64,000 nt of DNA from Plasmodium malariae (lineage: Eukaryota > Apicomplexa > Aconoidasida > Haemosporida > Plasmodiidae). Of the stretch, positions 1-12,616 are shown one piece after another. The stretch lies in the NCBI RefSeq assembly GCF_900090045.1, contig NC_041787.1, forward strand, positions 1,322,001 through 1,386,000, given 5' to 3'. Each line of letters starts with the position of its first letter. Within the stretch, counting starts at the first letter, position 1. The position numbers and the translations under genes were made by a program. The notes below the pieces were generated by a model that searched no databases, was not told the DNA's origin, and saw only the letters and a program-made list of their open reading frames with translations.

Positions 1-675
1 TACATTTACTGTTCGTTTTGCGTATTATATAAATATTTTACGTTCCTGTTTTATTATTTTATTAATTTATTATTTTATTATTTTTTTATTTTATTATTTT
101 TTTATTTTATCAATTTACTGTTTTATTATTATTGTATTAATTTATTATTTTTTTATGTTTTTAATTTTTAGTTGGCTAAATATGTGGAAAAGTTGCAGTA
201 AGTAAAAAGGAAGTAGTGAAACGAAGCGTGCAGGATTATATGTACAGGTCAGGTTTTTTTTTTTTTTTTTTTTTATTTTTACAATCCCTATATATATATA
301 TATATGTGTATGTATATATGTAGGCTTCCCATCTGATTTACCATTTTAGGAAAGGAAAAAAAACAGTTGCGTATATGTGTATATGTGTGTATGTTTGTAT
401 GTTTGTATATACGCAAGTATGCATTCCCACATATGTATCTGCATGTACACACATTTTATGATTAAAATATAAAGCCATGGATAATACAAATCCTCAGGCA
501 TATTATTATTAACAAAACTTCATACAATACGTACAAAAATAGCATATTAATATATATTTTTTTTTTTTAACACAAAAAGAAGAAAGTAAAGAAAGAAAAG
601 TTGTTATGTGTGAAGGTAAAAGAAAAATGCATATTTTTGGTGCATATATAATGTGGTAAAGGCAATTCGCTTAAT

Positions 676-706
<31 letters not shown>
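1..706. other. AT-rich intergenic DNA, no gene seen
   Basis: This stretch holds poly(T) tracts (about 247-273 and 680-717), TTTTATTATTTT low complexity at 45-160 and short TA/TG microsatellites. I found no ORF with protein-like composition, no tRNA-like pattern and no box C/D pair here. The poly(T) at its right end forms the 5' side of the terminal stem of the snoRNA that follows. Confidence 0.6.
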
Positions 707-707
<1 letters not shown>

Positions 708-720
<13 letters not shown>

Positions 721-792
721 GATGATGTGTCAAAATTGGGTAATTTACGTCTGAAAATTACTGATGATAACTGCTATCTGAAAAAAAAAAAA
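708..792 (+). ncRNA. C/D-box snoRNA, predicted guide for 18S rRNA 2'-O-methylation (U83/snR87-like site)
   Basis: All four boxes are present and well spaced: box C ATGATGA at 719-725, box D' CTGA at 751-754, box C' TGATGA at 762-767, box D CTGA at 778-781. The terminal stem is a poly(T) run before box C pairing with the poly(A) run after box D. The 16 nt before D' (734-749) are complementary to CGTAAATTACCCAATT, a segment I recall from Plasmodium 18S rRNA. The D'+5 rule points to the first A after CGT. In other eukaryotes this is the site of human U83 and yeast snR87 guides (from memory). It acts in the nucleolus with fibrillarin. The rRNA match was not computed. The second guide, upstream of D, was not assigned. 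Confidence 0.78.
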
Positions 793-1048
793 AATAAAAT
801 AAAATAAAACGAAATAACTGAATAAAAAAAAAAATGCTTAATTTTTGAGGGGAAAAAAAGCAAGGGTGTTATAGGTGTGTATGCCAGAATTCTTTCCGGT
901 GTTCATAAAATTTACATATGTGAGTGTAGTGTTGCATAAAAACGAAAAAATAGAATATAATAAGAGAAAATATAATACAATATAATTAGAATGCATTATA
1001 ATGCAGTGGAAACTAACGGAATGCATGAACAATTGCTGTACCTCTTCT

Positions 1049-1136
1049 CTTTGTAAGTGATGAGGAAAACATATCATTAACTTTCGTTCTTCTGCATCGT
1101 ACGAAATGAAGATGCTTTTTTGTAGCTGATACAAAG
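1049..1136 (+). ncRNA. C/D-box snoRNA copy 1, predicted guide for 18S rRNA (U59/snR53-like site)
   Basis: Box C GTGATGA is at 1057-1063 and box D CTGA at 1126-1129. The ends form a perfect 7-bp stem, CTTTGTA (1049-1055) with TACAAAG (1130-1136), giving an 88-nt RNA of typical size. The internal D' is CTGC (1092-1095) and C' is about ATGAAGA (1106-1112). The 15 nt before D' (TTAACTTTCGTTCTT, 1077-1091) are complementary to AAGAACGAAAGTTAA, which I recognise as the universally conserved 18S segment ahead of the GATCAGATACCG region. The D'+5 position falls on the A just before CG. Yeast snR53 and human U59 target this site (from memory). A diverged copy lies about 280 bp downstream. Confidence 0.82.
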
Positions 1137-1326
1137 GAAAGAAGATATCGATAAATGGTAAAGGGAATACTAGTAAAAACTGCAAAAATAATACAATAGT
1201 TTTATAGTTAAATGTTGTAGTGTTCCATATAAATGTACATATAGAAATAAGTAACATTACATGTTCATGTGAGGTTACACAAACAATTAAACTTAGAAAA
1301 AAAGAAATGAATGAGATTTTTTTTTT

Positions 1327-1419
1327 TTTTTTTGTACATGATGAGCAAAACAAATTTATTAACTTTCGTTCTTCTGCATCTGAGGAAGTGAAGATAATTT
1401 AATGGCTGATGCAAAAAAA
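1327..1419 (+). ncRNA. C/D-box snoRNA copy 2, diverged tandem duplicate of copy 1
   Basis: Box C ATGATGA is at 1338-1344 and box D CTGA at 1406-1409. The 15-nt guide at 1359-1373 and D' CTGC at 1374-1377 are identical to copy 1, while C' is GTGAAGA (1388-1394). The terminal stem uses T7-GTA (1327-1336) against TGC-A7 (1410-1419), with one G-U wobble. Outside boxes and guide the two copies differ widely, including the segment before box D. Only the boxes, stem pairing and 18S guide have been kept, which is what selection on a snoRNA would leave. The D-box guides of the two copies may therefore target different sites. Confidence 0.82.
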
Positions 1420-1546
1420 AAAAAAAAAAAGGGAAAAAATAAAAAAATGGAAAAAAAAAAGAACATAGTTTTAAATTGTAAAAACCGTCTGGTTAAACGA
1501 GATAAAAAAATTTTATTTTATATTTAAAAACATATTCGAAATATAC

Positions 1547-1599
<53 letters not shown>

Positions 1600-2012
1600 A
1601 CCCTCATGAGTTATTCATCATAAAATTTTACAAATTTTTGAGATAACAAATGTCTTTTTTAAAAATATAAATAAAAAAGGTAAACATGAAATGAACAAGG
1701 GTTGACTGAAAAAAGAACTTAAGCATGACAAGTGAGATACGCGTGCGGTGTTAGAATAAATCTCTACAAAAAAGATACGTACGCGTAATGTTGTTTGTAG
1801 ATATGTATTATACAAATGTTTACATACATGAATTAATCAGCGCTAAAATGAAAAGGTCTTAAAAGCGAAAAGCACAAATTAGGATGAGTCCCTTAAAGAA
1901 AAATGTTAAAAGTGAAGCGGCCAAAATAGGAGTGCGCCAAATTGTATCAACGACAATGTATAAATAAAAGAACAGTCCACTGTTAATGATTCCAAATTAT
2001 GACTAGCATCGT
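1420..2012. other. Intergenic region, no gene seen
   Basis: It contains poly(A) runs and a TA microsatellite at about 1553-1595, followed by mixed sequence up to the stop codon of the VPS39-like gene. The short reverse ORF at 1618-1815 has no recognisable features. This is presumably the 3' UTR and terminator area of the VPS39-like gene on the minus strand. Confidence 0.5.
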
Positions 2013-5000
2013 TCACTTGTAAATTTCTTCGTCATACTTGTCTATGCAATGAACGTGCGTTATGACCTCCTCCGAAAAATAAGCAAAGCTTTTCTCGACC
2101 ACCTGGCCGTTGCACACTTTGCAAATGCTGCAAATTTAAACAGGAAAAATGGTAATGAGGTAATGTGGAATTATATCGGTATATCGGTAAAGCAGTAATA
2201 ATAGGCTAAAAAAAAAGAAGACCATTATACGCTGAATGGTAAAAATGTAAGAGAGTAATACCTTAGGAGATGGGAATAAACCTACTTTGATTTATTCTTT
2301 TTTCCCTATCCCCTCCTTCTGTACAACCATAAATATATATAAAAATACTCATGCACATACACGTCTACATATACACTTACAGCCTGTCCTGGACGAGAAT
2401 GCTCCTCTCCTTTTGCTCGATCAAATCGTAGGAAACGTTCAAGTAATGGCTCTTAACTAAGTTGTGATATATCAGTAAATTCATATTCGTATTTAGCTTT
2501 TTTTGCAAACCCAAGTTAACGAAGCTTAATATTTCTGAAATTTTCCATTCCTCTGGTATGAGTTCATATATGTATATATTGTCAAAATCATTGTGATTAG
2601 CATATTTATTTAAAATGTACAGTATGTATTTTTTATATTTTTCTTTTTCCTTTTCATCTAAATTTGACTCAATATATTTGTTCATGCACACCTTAACAAG
2701 TAAGAAAAAAAGTCCGCATGATCTGTTCTTACAACTCTCATATACTTTGAAATAATCGAACAAATCTATGTCTCTGTTTCGGTGTTTATTTCCCAAGAAG
2801 GTATGGTAGGAATCTCGATTTTTTATATTTTTCTTCTTACCCTTTTTGACATATTTTTGTGCTTCGTTCTGTGCGGCTTTTTCCCTTTGCATCTTTTTCC
2901 TTTTTCCTTTTTTTTCCCCTGATCTTCGTTTTATTTTCCTTCTCCTTGCATCTTCACCGCTGCTCGACATGGTTCCTACACTTAAGCTAGATGATCCATC
3001 ATCGTCGTCATCATCCTTGGACATGAGCGAGTTGCTACTACTAACGTCTGATAGTGAACAGGAAGAAACGCTAAATTCTGTTTCTTTTGAAGAACGATCA
3101 GAGTGCATTTCGTAAAAATTTGTAATATCATCATCACTCGAGTTGCTTTCATCTTGTTGCCCAACTAAATGAAGCATATAGTCGAATTCTTTTTTTTTCT
3201 TTTCTCTTTCCTTCTCTTCTTCATCTATTTTTTCATGATTCTTTTTATTTTGTTCTTTCTTTTTCATTTTTGATAACACATCCTTGCTCATAGTAATGTA
3301 ACTGTATTTATGGTATTCCCTCATTATATCAGTAATAAATGCGTCATATATTTTTTTCCTTTTCTCTTTTTTTAAATGTGTATTTATTAATTCCATTCTC
3401 CCTTCGTCGTATTCTTTAAATAAATGCTCATGTATTGTTTTGTCGTCTTTATATATACCATTCAAAAGTCTTTCATGGTCCTCTTGGCTCATTCGTTTTG
3501 CTCTTCCTTTTAATATGAAGTTGTAATACAAGCAATACTTTTCACACATGCTGATGTTTTCGCTAGACAGAATTACTAGACTTTCACTGTTAAGGGTGAT
3601 AAAAAAAAGAAAAAAGAAAAAAAAAGATAGAGTGAATGAGCATGTGGATGGAAGCATTAACACGTATATGGAAACATTAACACGTAAACGGCGATATTAA
3701 CACGTAAACGGCGATATTAACACGTAAACGGCGATATTAACACGTAAATTGTTTTATTAGTATTCATGTAGACGAGTGGACATAACCAAATTGAATAAAA
3801 ATGGGGAGGGGCATTGTAAAAAAAAAAAAAAGAAAAAAAATTAAACACATAAGCGATATGAGATACGACTAGAGAACACAATCATTTCAAGTAAATGAAT
3901 GCTCCAACCTAAGGCGTATACTTACTAATGCTTGTGAATCTTGCCATAAAGCAAAGCCTTGACCAAGTTAAACTTCTCGTCTTTAATTATTCTAATTAAA
4001 TAATCAATTTCAATGGGGTAATTTGTGTGCAAAAAGTGGAGTATTTTTTTTTGCCTAACTTGTACAGGTTTTTCCAAATCGTTCATATATAATTCAACCA
4101 AAGCAGTATTAATATTCGTATTATATTTATCATATTTTAAATAGTTGACAATATATTTTTGTACATAATGTTTTACTTTTATATTGTATTTTCTTTTCTG
4201 TAATTTTGTAAAAATCTGTAAAATTTCATCAGGGCGTAATAAAAAATTTTTATTTATTAAAAAGTCGAAAAACAAATTTTCATTATATTTTATAAAAAAG
4301 GGAAAGGAATATTCAAACAATAATTTTATTCGTTTTTGTTCTACATTAATTAAATGAACATTATCATTTAGGATTATTAAAATATTGTAAATTTCTTTTA
4401 AAATTAAATGAAAAGAATTCATTTTGTCGATGTTACTTTTGAAGTCTTGTTTTTCTAAAATTTCAAGCCAAAATGATTTTTTTTTTTTTTTTTTCCCCTT
4501 TTCTTTTTCCTCATGTGTAGAATTTGGTCCCTTATCGCTTATATTTTGCCCCCTCTTTTCTTGAAATAAACCATTTGTGCTATCATTTTGAAAAACATGG
4601 GCATTCTCTATGTCCTCCTCTACTTCATCAAGTATTTTTGCAGCTCCGTTCTTTCCCATATCCACTTTCTCTTTCACTTCTTCCTCTTCTTCTACTTCAA
4701 CTTCTACATCTATGTCCACTTCTCCTTCTTCGCCCTCCACCTCCCCCCATTTCACGCTGTAGTAACGCAGAAAGAGTAAGCACATTTCAATGGCCTCACC
4801 AAACTGCTTATAACGTATGTATATTAAAATAATCTCCACAAATTTACAATTTTCCTTCAAAAACTCTACGCACTCGTTAACATTTAGACTTAAATTTTCT
4901 GTTTCCATAATGAATTTTGAATAGTTAACATACTTGTTCTTTATCATAAGCTTTACCAACACATTGTCCAGTATCTCATCAATTTGTAGAAGGCATCCTG

Positions 5001-6996
5001 TTACTGGAGGGGAGTCCACTGCCTGGTTATTATTATGCATAGGATTCGTTACACCATTAGCAGCACTCGCACTCACCTGCGCATAGTCCTCCCCCCCACC
5101 GAGAACCACCTTTATGCTATCCCGGTGGTGCATGAGGTAGTCCCTCTTTGACAGAAGATATTTAATCATACAATTATTTGCAATATATAGAATTTCTTTT
5201 TTTTTTTTTTTTTTTGCATCCTCTTCTTTAGATGCAGAGGAGGAATAATCTTCTTTTCTCTCTTCCCCCAGATGTTGTAAATACCTATCATCGTTGTGAT
5301 AGTAGTTATAGTTTTTCCTTATCAATTCTTCTATACTACACAATGGGGGGAAACATCCCTTAAAATGCTTATTTATCATGCTCTCTTCTTCAGCTAGCTT
5401 TTTTAAAGTCTTTGCTTGTTCTTCCATTTCCTTCTCATTACTGTTTTTTTGTTTTATTTTTTTTTGTAATATAAGTTTATCCGTTTGAGGAAATAAATTG
5501 AACCAAAAGGATAAAAGAACAAATATGTTTATGTTTACCTTTTCAAAATGTAAAAATGCTAAAGGGAAATTCAAATTGCTAAAATAGTAGTATGCACATG
5601 CTTTATTATATTCTTTTAGAATATTTTCTTTATCTATATCATTTTCAAAGTTATAATTCTGAATTAACAAAAAACCTTTTTCTATTTTTTTCTGCTCTAT
5701 ACATTTGGGTAAGTATTCATATAATTCTAAACATCTAATAATCTTTAAACAATGATTATTTAAAAAATAAATATTATTCTTTGCATAGTTGTATGTCCCT
5801 GACTGGGTCGTACTCTTTAATATTTCCTCTATTTTTTTTTCTTCTGTGAATGGATCGTTATGTGGAATGTATCTCTCCACTTGCGTATTCCTCCTTGTTT
5901 CTGTTACCTCCTCGTCGAGGATTAGTGCCTGATGGTTGTCCTCCCCCGTTGTGTCCTTCTTATCGCACTGTCCTTCTTGCTGCTCTTCCTGAGCCTGATC
6001 ATGAATTCTATTCTCCTTCCAATCCTGCTGATCATTTCGACTATTTCGACCATTTTGACCATTTTGCCTTTCTTCCTGCCCTTTTGCTCCCCCCATTTTC
6101 CCCTCATTATCCCTTTGAAAAAAATTGAATAGCGAAATTAAGGCAGTATTACTATTATTATTCACATTGCTGTAGTTTGTAACTACGTGGAGGTGGTCGT
6201 TCAGATAAATAGACTGCACGTGTTGCTGATTGTTTACATTGTAAAAGTTTAATACCCCATTTGAATTCATACAACACAAAAAGAAACGAAAGGATATTAC
6301 ATGTTTTACACTCTCCGACAAAGTAATAGTATTCTTTCTTGATGGCATGGATGTATCTACATCATAAAATACACCAATATTCAAATCACATACAATAAAT
6401 ATTTCGTTCATATTAATTAGTGTTATATATTTATAGGTTTGCTCATATTCATGACTATATAATAATATTTTATCATTATTCCTTAAACTTTGTAAGTAGT
6501 AATTTTTGCCTACTGTTAAAAATAAAGATTTGTTTACCCACAAGAGAGATGATACAATATCTGTATGTTGTATTTCTTTAAATATTTTATAATTTGAATG
6601 ATCATATTTATAAAAACATAATTTTTTTTTTTTCGTATATATTAAGAGTTCTAATTTATTATTTTCATTAATAGTAAAATTTTCTACATTTTTACTTATT
6701 ACCATTAAATTTTCAAATTTGTCATTTTTTACAAAATATAGTATATCATCGATTAAGATAATTATTATCAACTCAACTTCTACTATCACTACCTTACTTA
6801 TCTCTTTATTCTTTTTAATAACATAACTACCCATATGCTTCAAATCTATATTTGCATCTTCTCTGTTTCGTTTAATATCGTATTTATGTATAACTCCATC
6901 TTTCCCACAAATGTATAAACAATCATTCAGTAAACACGTAACACTTATTTCTAAGTTTATCTTAACATCCACACTGTCGGCCTTAAACAGCTCCAT
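2013..6996 (-). CDS. VPS39: VPS39/VPS3-family vacuolar tethering subunit (HOPS/CORVET)
   Basis: Three exons in phase: 6996-3926, 3586-2381, 2127-2013 (1463 residues, stop TGA at 2013-2015). Junctions are GTAAGT donors and polypyrimidine-AG acceptors. Residues about 1-290 form a CNH/beta-propeller-like domain of short strand repeats; the middle is alpha-helical (clathrin-heavy-chain-like), interrupted by acidic and Lys insertions. The last exon encodes the family's C-terminal zinc motif CKVCNG...HVHC, which decides the 3' end. VPS39 and its relatives TGFBRAP1/VPS3 bind Rab GTPases on endosomes and lysosomes and tether membranes; in apicomplexans these complexes feed rhoptry, microneme and food-vacuole traffic. 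The sequence does not tell HOPS (VPS39) from CORVET (VPS3). Intron 1 carries a 20-bp minisatellite. Confidence 0.85.
3661..3749. repeat. 20-bp minisatellite inside VPS39-like intron 1
   Basis: The unit CACGTAAACGGCGATATTAA is present three times exactly, with degenerate copies on both sides. It lies wholly within intron 1 (3587-3925) and its length is not a multiple of three. Confidence 0.85.
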
Positions 6997-7283
6997 TCGG
7001 TTCTAACCCCTGGAGCTTCTTCTGCCTTCGCCTGTTTGTAAGCGCGCAGTTATGCATATATCAAATGTGTACATGTAAACTTGTACATGCGCAAGCAAGT
7101 ACATACATGAATCTATGTACGTATGTATGTATATCCAATTTGAGTATACACGATATTGCCTACTCGAAATGAAGCCCCTTGCAAGAGCAAAAATATATCA
7201 ACTATCAATCATATCTACTCCTTAATTAAAATATAAATTAATTCGAACAAAAAATAAAATTAAAATGGTAACAAAAATGTAAC

Positions 7284-7314
<31 letters not shown>

Positions 7315-7795
7315 TCTTTAAGGTAACAAGTAATGAAATAACAAAGGAATAAGCAAAACCATGTGTAAGCAGTTAATCTTTCAAAATATTATCAAAAAAA
7401 AAAAAAAAAAGATCGGTTAATAGATAGCTGAATTAACGTTACAATTTATATATAAATATTTTTTATAGAAAAGGAAACGTTTTAATACGTTCAAAAAATT
7501 GCAAAAAAATTTTTTTTTTTTTTTTTTATTGCTCTCGAAAAAACAGTTCAGTGGAAACGTTTAAGAATATATCATCCTACCTGTATATTATACCTACATA
7601 TATGTACAACAATTATATATATGTTGAGGACGCGAGTCAAAAAGGTAATGACAAATTATTATTTTGCTCGGTGGAAAACAAGAATTTATAACAGCTACTC
7701 ACGTGCCAATATGTATGTTTGTAGCAGACTTTTCATTTTTATTTTTTAAGCAAAATGGGGATCAAAATGGTATTTTCTTGTTTGCAGCAAAAAAA

Positions 7796-7854
<59 letters not shown>

Positions 7855-8726
7855 TCAATAAAACAGGTACTAAGGCGCATATTCATTTCATTTCCAATTA
7901 GTTACATATTACATGTTCATTTTTTTTTTCTATTCTATATTCTTATATTCCTACACCTGATGATATATATGTATACGTGTACATACATACATACATACAT
8001 ATAATTACTGTGCAAACAAATTGCGGAAACTAATGTTTGCATAAAATTTCGTGCAAGTTATACTTGAACGTAGTTCTGCGGTTGATGAGAAGGAGAGCAT
8101 GAAGGGGAAATGGGTAAACAGAGGTGACAAAATATATGTATATGTTCTTATGCATACGTTCGTATATGCAACATGTTCAGAGAGCAATTCTTTATATGAG
8201 TGTTAATGATCGGTGGGAATGAGCTCATTATTAAGGCATATGAGGAGAGCAATAGATTGTGAAGTTTGGAAAGAGAGTTTGACCAACCTGTTGTATTTGT
8301 TGTATATATAATAAACATGTGCACAAATCTTCTTTTGTTTCTGCCCTTTTTTTAAAAAGGATGATCGTTTGCAACATACCTACACATATATTTTTCCCAT
8401 TTTAAATAAAAAAAGCTCGAAAAAAAAAAAATAATAAAAAAAAAAAAAAAAAAAAAAGCTCGAAAAAAAAAAAAAAAAGAAGAAAATTCCTCATACGAAT
8501 TTTATTTTATATTAGCAATCCTTTAATACCTTCGCGCGGGGGCTAACAAAATCGTAAGGCTTCCCTTTGCCCCCATAAACAAAAATAAATAATAACACAG
8601 TATTATATAATATTCTTTTATGTAATGTTTTACAGATTTATAAATAATTGTTTTATCGTCTTTTCATTAACGATGCCACTACTAGAAATTTTGTATTATA
8701 CGTGAATTAGCATTTTCTTTTGTATC

Positions 8727-8900
8727 CCACCTTTTATTTCCCCCTTTATTTCCCCTTTTATTTCCCCCTTTATTTCCCCTTTTATTTCCCCTTTTATTTC
8801 CCCTTTTATTTCCCCTTTTATTTCCCCTTCTGTTACCCCTTCTGTTACCCCTTCTGTTACCCCTTCTGTTATCCCTTCTGTTATCCCTTCTGTTATCCCT
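8727..8900. repeat. 12-bp minisatellite with two diverged unit types
   Basis: A run of TTTATTTCCCCT-like units passes at about 8828 into TCTGTTACCCCT and then TCTGTTATCCCT units, in perfect 12-bp register. Translating either strand gives periodic peptides (RGNK or FYFP), but no flanking gene-like sequence supports coding. The ordered change of variants along the array looks like expansion from successive single-unit mutations. Confidence 0.85.
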
Positions 8901-9216
8901 AGTTTGTTTTTTCAGCAAAAATGAAATTGCCCTTTTTTTCGGGTACAGTGTAAGAAAAAGGATGTGCGACTCATTGTCACACGGATATAACATGCATGTG
9001 CGTGTATAAACGTATATACATACAAATATATGTACATACGTGTACATATAATAACGTACATGTATTATGTACGTATATTTGTGCGTCTATGTTATAACAT
9101 TGCAACTTTTCGTCTGACCATTTTTCGCTGCCCTTTCAAGATGTGCCAATTATTATATGTAAAAATATGACATGTTCATATTTAAAAAAAAAAAGAAAAA
9201 AAAAAAAAAAAAAATA

Positions 9217-9275
9217 AGATCAGATAAGATAAAATAAGATAAGATAAGATCAGATAAGATCAGATAAAATAAGGC
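9217..9275. repeat. AAGAT(A/C) short tandem repeat
   Basis: Units of GATAA and GATCA repeat about ten times after a poly(A) tract. This is simple intergenic sequence. Confidence 0.6.
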
Positions 9276-9564
9276 AAGGTAACATTTGTTAAGTTATAAA
9301 TACGAAAGAAATGATATGAAAAGAACAGACAAGAAATAAAATAAAATAAAATTATGGAGAGGTAAATAAATCAGACTTGTCAATTCATAGTATTATTAAT
9401 ATTAATTATAAGGATGTACTCTACATGTGAACATATGAATGGACCCTTTTGTCATTGTCATTTTACGGAAACTTGTACGGACATGTCTTTCTATATCTTC
9501 TCAAAACCATGAACTGTTACTGTTATAATATACTATTATGCCGTTTTTTCATTACATGCAATTC

Positions 9565-9602
<38 letters not shown>

Positions 9603-10461
9603 TACTTGACATTTTGCGTACTTATGTCGTAAAACGTAAAGGGAGGGGGTAAGACACGCTTGCGTGGACCTTTTCCGAACAATCGAAAAATTCAAGACTT
9701 GTCATATGTACATATATATATATGTACAGGTAGATATATGTACAGGTACATTAAGCAAATTTCTGGGGGAAGGAAAAATTTACATGTTCGTTTGGCGCAA
9801 AAAAAAAATAAAATAATAATAAATAAATAAATAAATAATTGAAAAAAAGAATGAGTAAATAAATACGTTCATAAATACGTACAGTTGTTAAAATCGGAAA
9901 AAAAAAAAAAATTAAAATGTTGAAAAGTTAGGAAGTTATAAATAATGTATAACTGTTAAACATTCCTTTCATTAGGATTTTTTTTTTTTTTTTTATTTCT
10001 TTTCCTTTCTTTTTTTCCTTTTTTCCCTTTTTAAATAAAAAAATGACTATTTAATTCTTTTCAAATATACAATCACGTTACATATTTTATTACATCATAA
10101 CTTTTGAATAACTTTTCATGTTATATTAGAAAAAAATCAAAAAGGGGGGAACAATAGTATTCTGAGTGATCGTCCCTAATTATGAAAAATAAAGGTATAT
10201 ATAAAAAAACATGAACATAAACGTAAACATAATTGTATACGTAAATATGATCGTAATCGTAAACATAAATATATATACATATTTATAAGCTTTTGTATTC
10301 GTATTTGTATTTTTGTTTGTACATGTGTTTGTATTTGTGTTTATATTTATGTTTATATTTCTATTTATATATTTATACGTTATTGACATGTATTTACAAA
10401 CATATACATGAATGTTACTAATATGTTTGTATATACTATTACGAAAAAGAATGGTTATACA

Positions 10462-10498
<37 letters not shown>

Positions 10499-11328
10499 TT
10501 TTATTATATTTAGGTAAATTTCATTATTAGAGGTTTATAAAAAAGGTAAACATATAACCGCCATACCAAAAGCATAATTATATATGTTATTTGCGTACTA
10601 CATTGAGTAATGTAATATCGGCATAAAGTAGTAAGATGGGGAAAATAAAATATAAAGAAATAAAACACAATAAAATAAAATAAATTGAGGTATTTACTGT
10701 ACCGTACATTTATGTTTATATATATATATGTTTATATATTTATATGTATATGTTTGTATGTTTATAATATGTTTATATATTTATATGTTTATATGTTTAT
10801 AATACGTTTATATATTTATAAGTTTATATGTTTATATGTTTATAATATGTTTATATGTTTTTATATGTATATGTTGTTTATATATGTATAAGTTTATATA
10901 TGCATATGTTTATATATGCATATGTTTATATATGCATATGTTTATATATGCATCTGTTTATATATGTATATATTATTATTTATATATTATATATTTATAT
11001 ATTTGTACATGTAAAACACGTTATAAATATGAAAAAAAAATTATACGTGTATATAAAATACCCTTGTGCTTTATTCATTTTTAACTGTATATATAATAAA
11101 TTCGCATTATTAAAAAAATAAAAATTAAATATAAAATAAAACAAATTTTACAATATTTTACAATAAAAAAAAAAAAAAGGCATTTTTTAAATTTCGAATT
11201 TTTTTATAATTTAAATAAATTGCAAAATCGTAAGATAATATTGTATATATATATAAATATATATAATATATAAATTTACATATAAATATGAATATATACG
11301 CATAAATATGAATATGTACATATAAATA

Positions 11329-11434
11329 TGAATTATATACATATTATATGAATTATATACATATTATATGAATTATATACATATTATATGAATTATATAC
11401 ATATTATATGAATTATATACATATTATATGAATG
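11329..11434. repeat. 20-bp minisatellite ATGAATTATATACATATTAT
   Basis: About five near-identical 20-bp units lie in the VPS39/G3BP divergent intergenic region. Related, shorter units occur just upstream (11280-11330). Confidence 0.8.
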
Positions 11435-11866
11435 TATGTATACTGTAATAAAATTTTTTTACTTTTAATTTCCTCAAATACAAGGAGCATTACTGTGAAA
11501 TAAGTCATACAAGTACGCAAGTGTATCTAATTACACGTATTATATATATATATATATATATATAATTACATATATGCATACGTATTATATATTTTATATG
11601 TATATATGCTTTGAGTACGTACGTATTTGCACGTATGTATATACATATATATATGTATGTATGCATTTGTATATGTATAATAATACTTGCTTTTTTAAAA
11701 ACCCTGCGTAGATAGTCAAATATACCGAGAGCAGTACGTATTTTATTTTTTTTTTTTTGAAAAAGAAAGAACGTAACGTTTGTGCTAAATCATAATTGTA
11801 TGCACAAGCATATGTACATTCGCAGTATAAACAAGTATATATATTGAACATACGTACGTATGAGCA

Positions 11867-11900
<34 letters not shown>

Positions 11901-12053
11901 CATACGTTTGAATTGCGTAAAAGCACGTGCATATGTGCTCATGCGTATACAAAGTAAAAGGTATGTTTTTATGCCGTTTATTTTTTTTTACAATAAATTC
12001 ATTTAAAGCGAAACGTAGTTATACATGTAGTAGGAAAGGAAAACTTTGAGCGT

Positions 12054-12260
<207 letters not shown>

Positions 12261-12616
12261 CGTATGTAACTTGAGCACACTTGATATCAGCGACACTTAT
12301 AAATTAATTCAAGTGGAAGTGATGCCAACATATGCTTATATGTATTTTACGTTGTAAATGTAGTATATAATTGCAAAATTGCTATATTATACGAGTTCTT
12401 CCCCTTTTATTTTACTATATTAAGTTACTTGGTCATTTCGATACTTGATCATATTGTTTTATTTTATTTTTTTTATTTTTTCCCATTATTTCCGTGCTTC
12501 TCTTTACTCTTGTATGACATCTTCCCCCCCCCCCCCAATCCTCTCTTCTTTCCAAAAAGTAATTTGTGCAAAAAAGCTGAATTTAAAATCGTGCATTCAA
12601 TGTAATATATTTAACA

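Noticed and set aside
7940..8100. TGATGA motifs near 7949 and 8084
   Set aside because: No CTGA box at suitable distance and no flanking inverted repeat.
8682..9047. Reverse ORF with RGNK repeats
   Set aside because: It is open only because the minisatellite unit is 12 bp; flanks are low complexity and no splice-compatible exon adjoins it.
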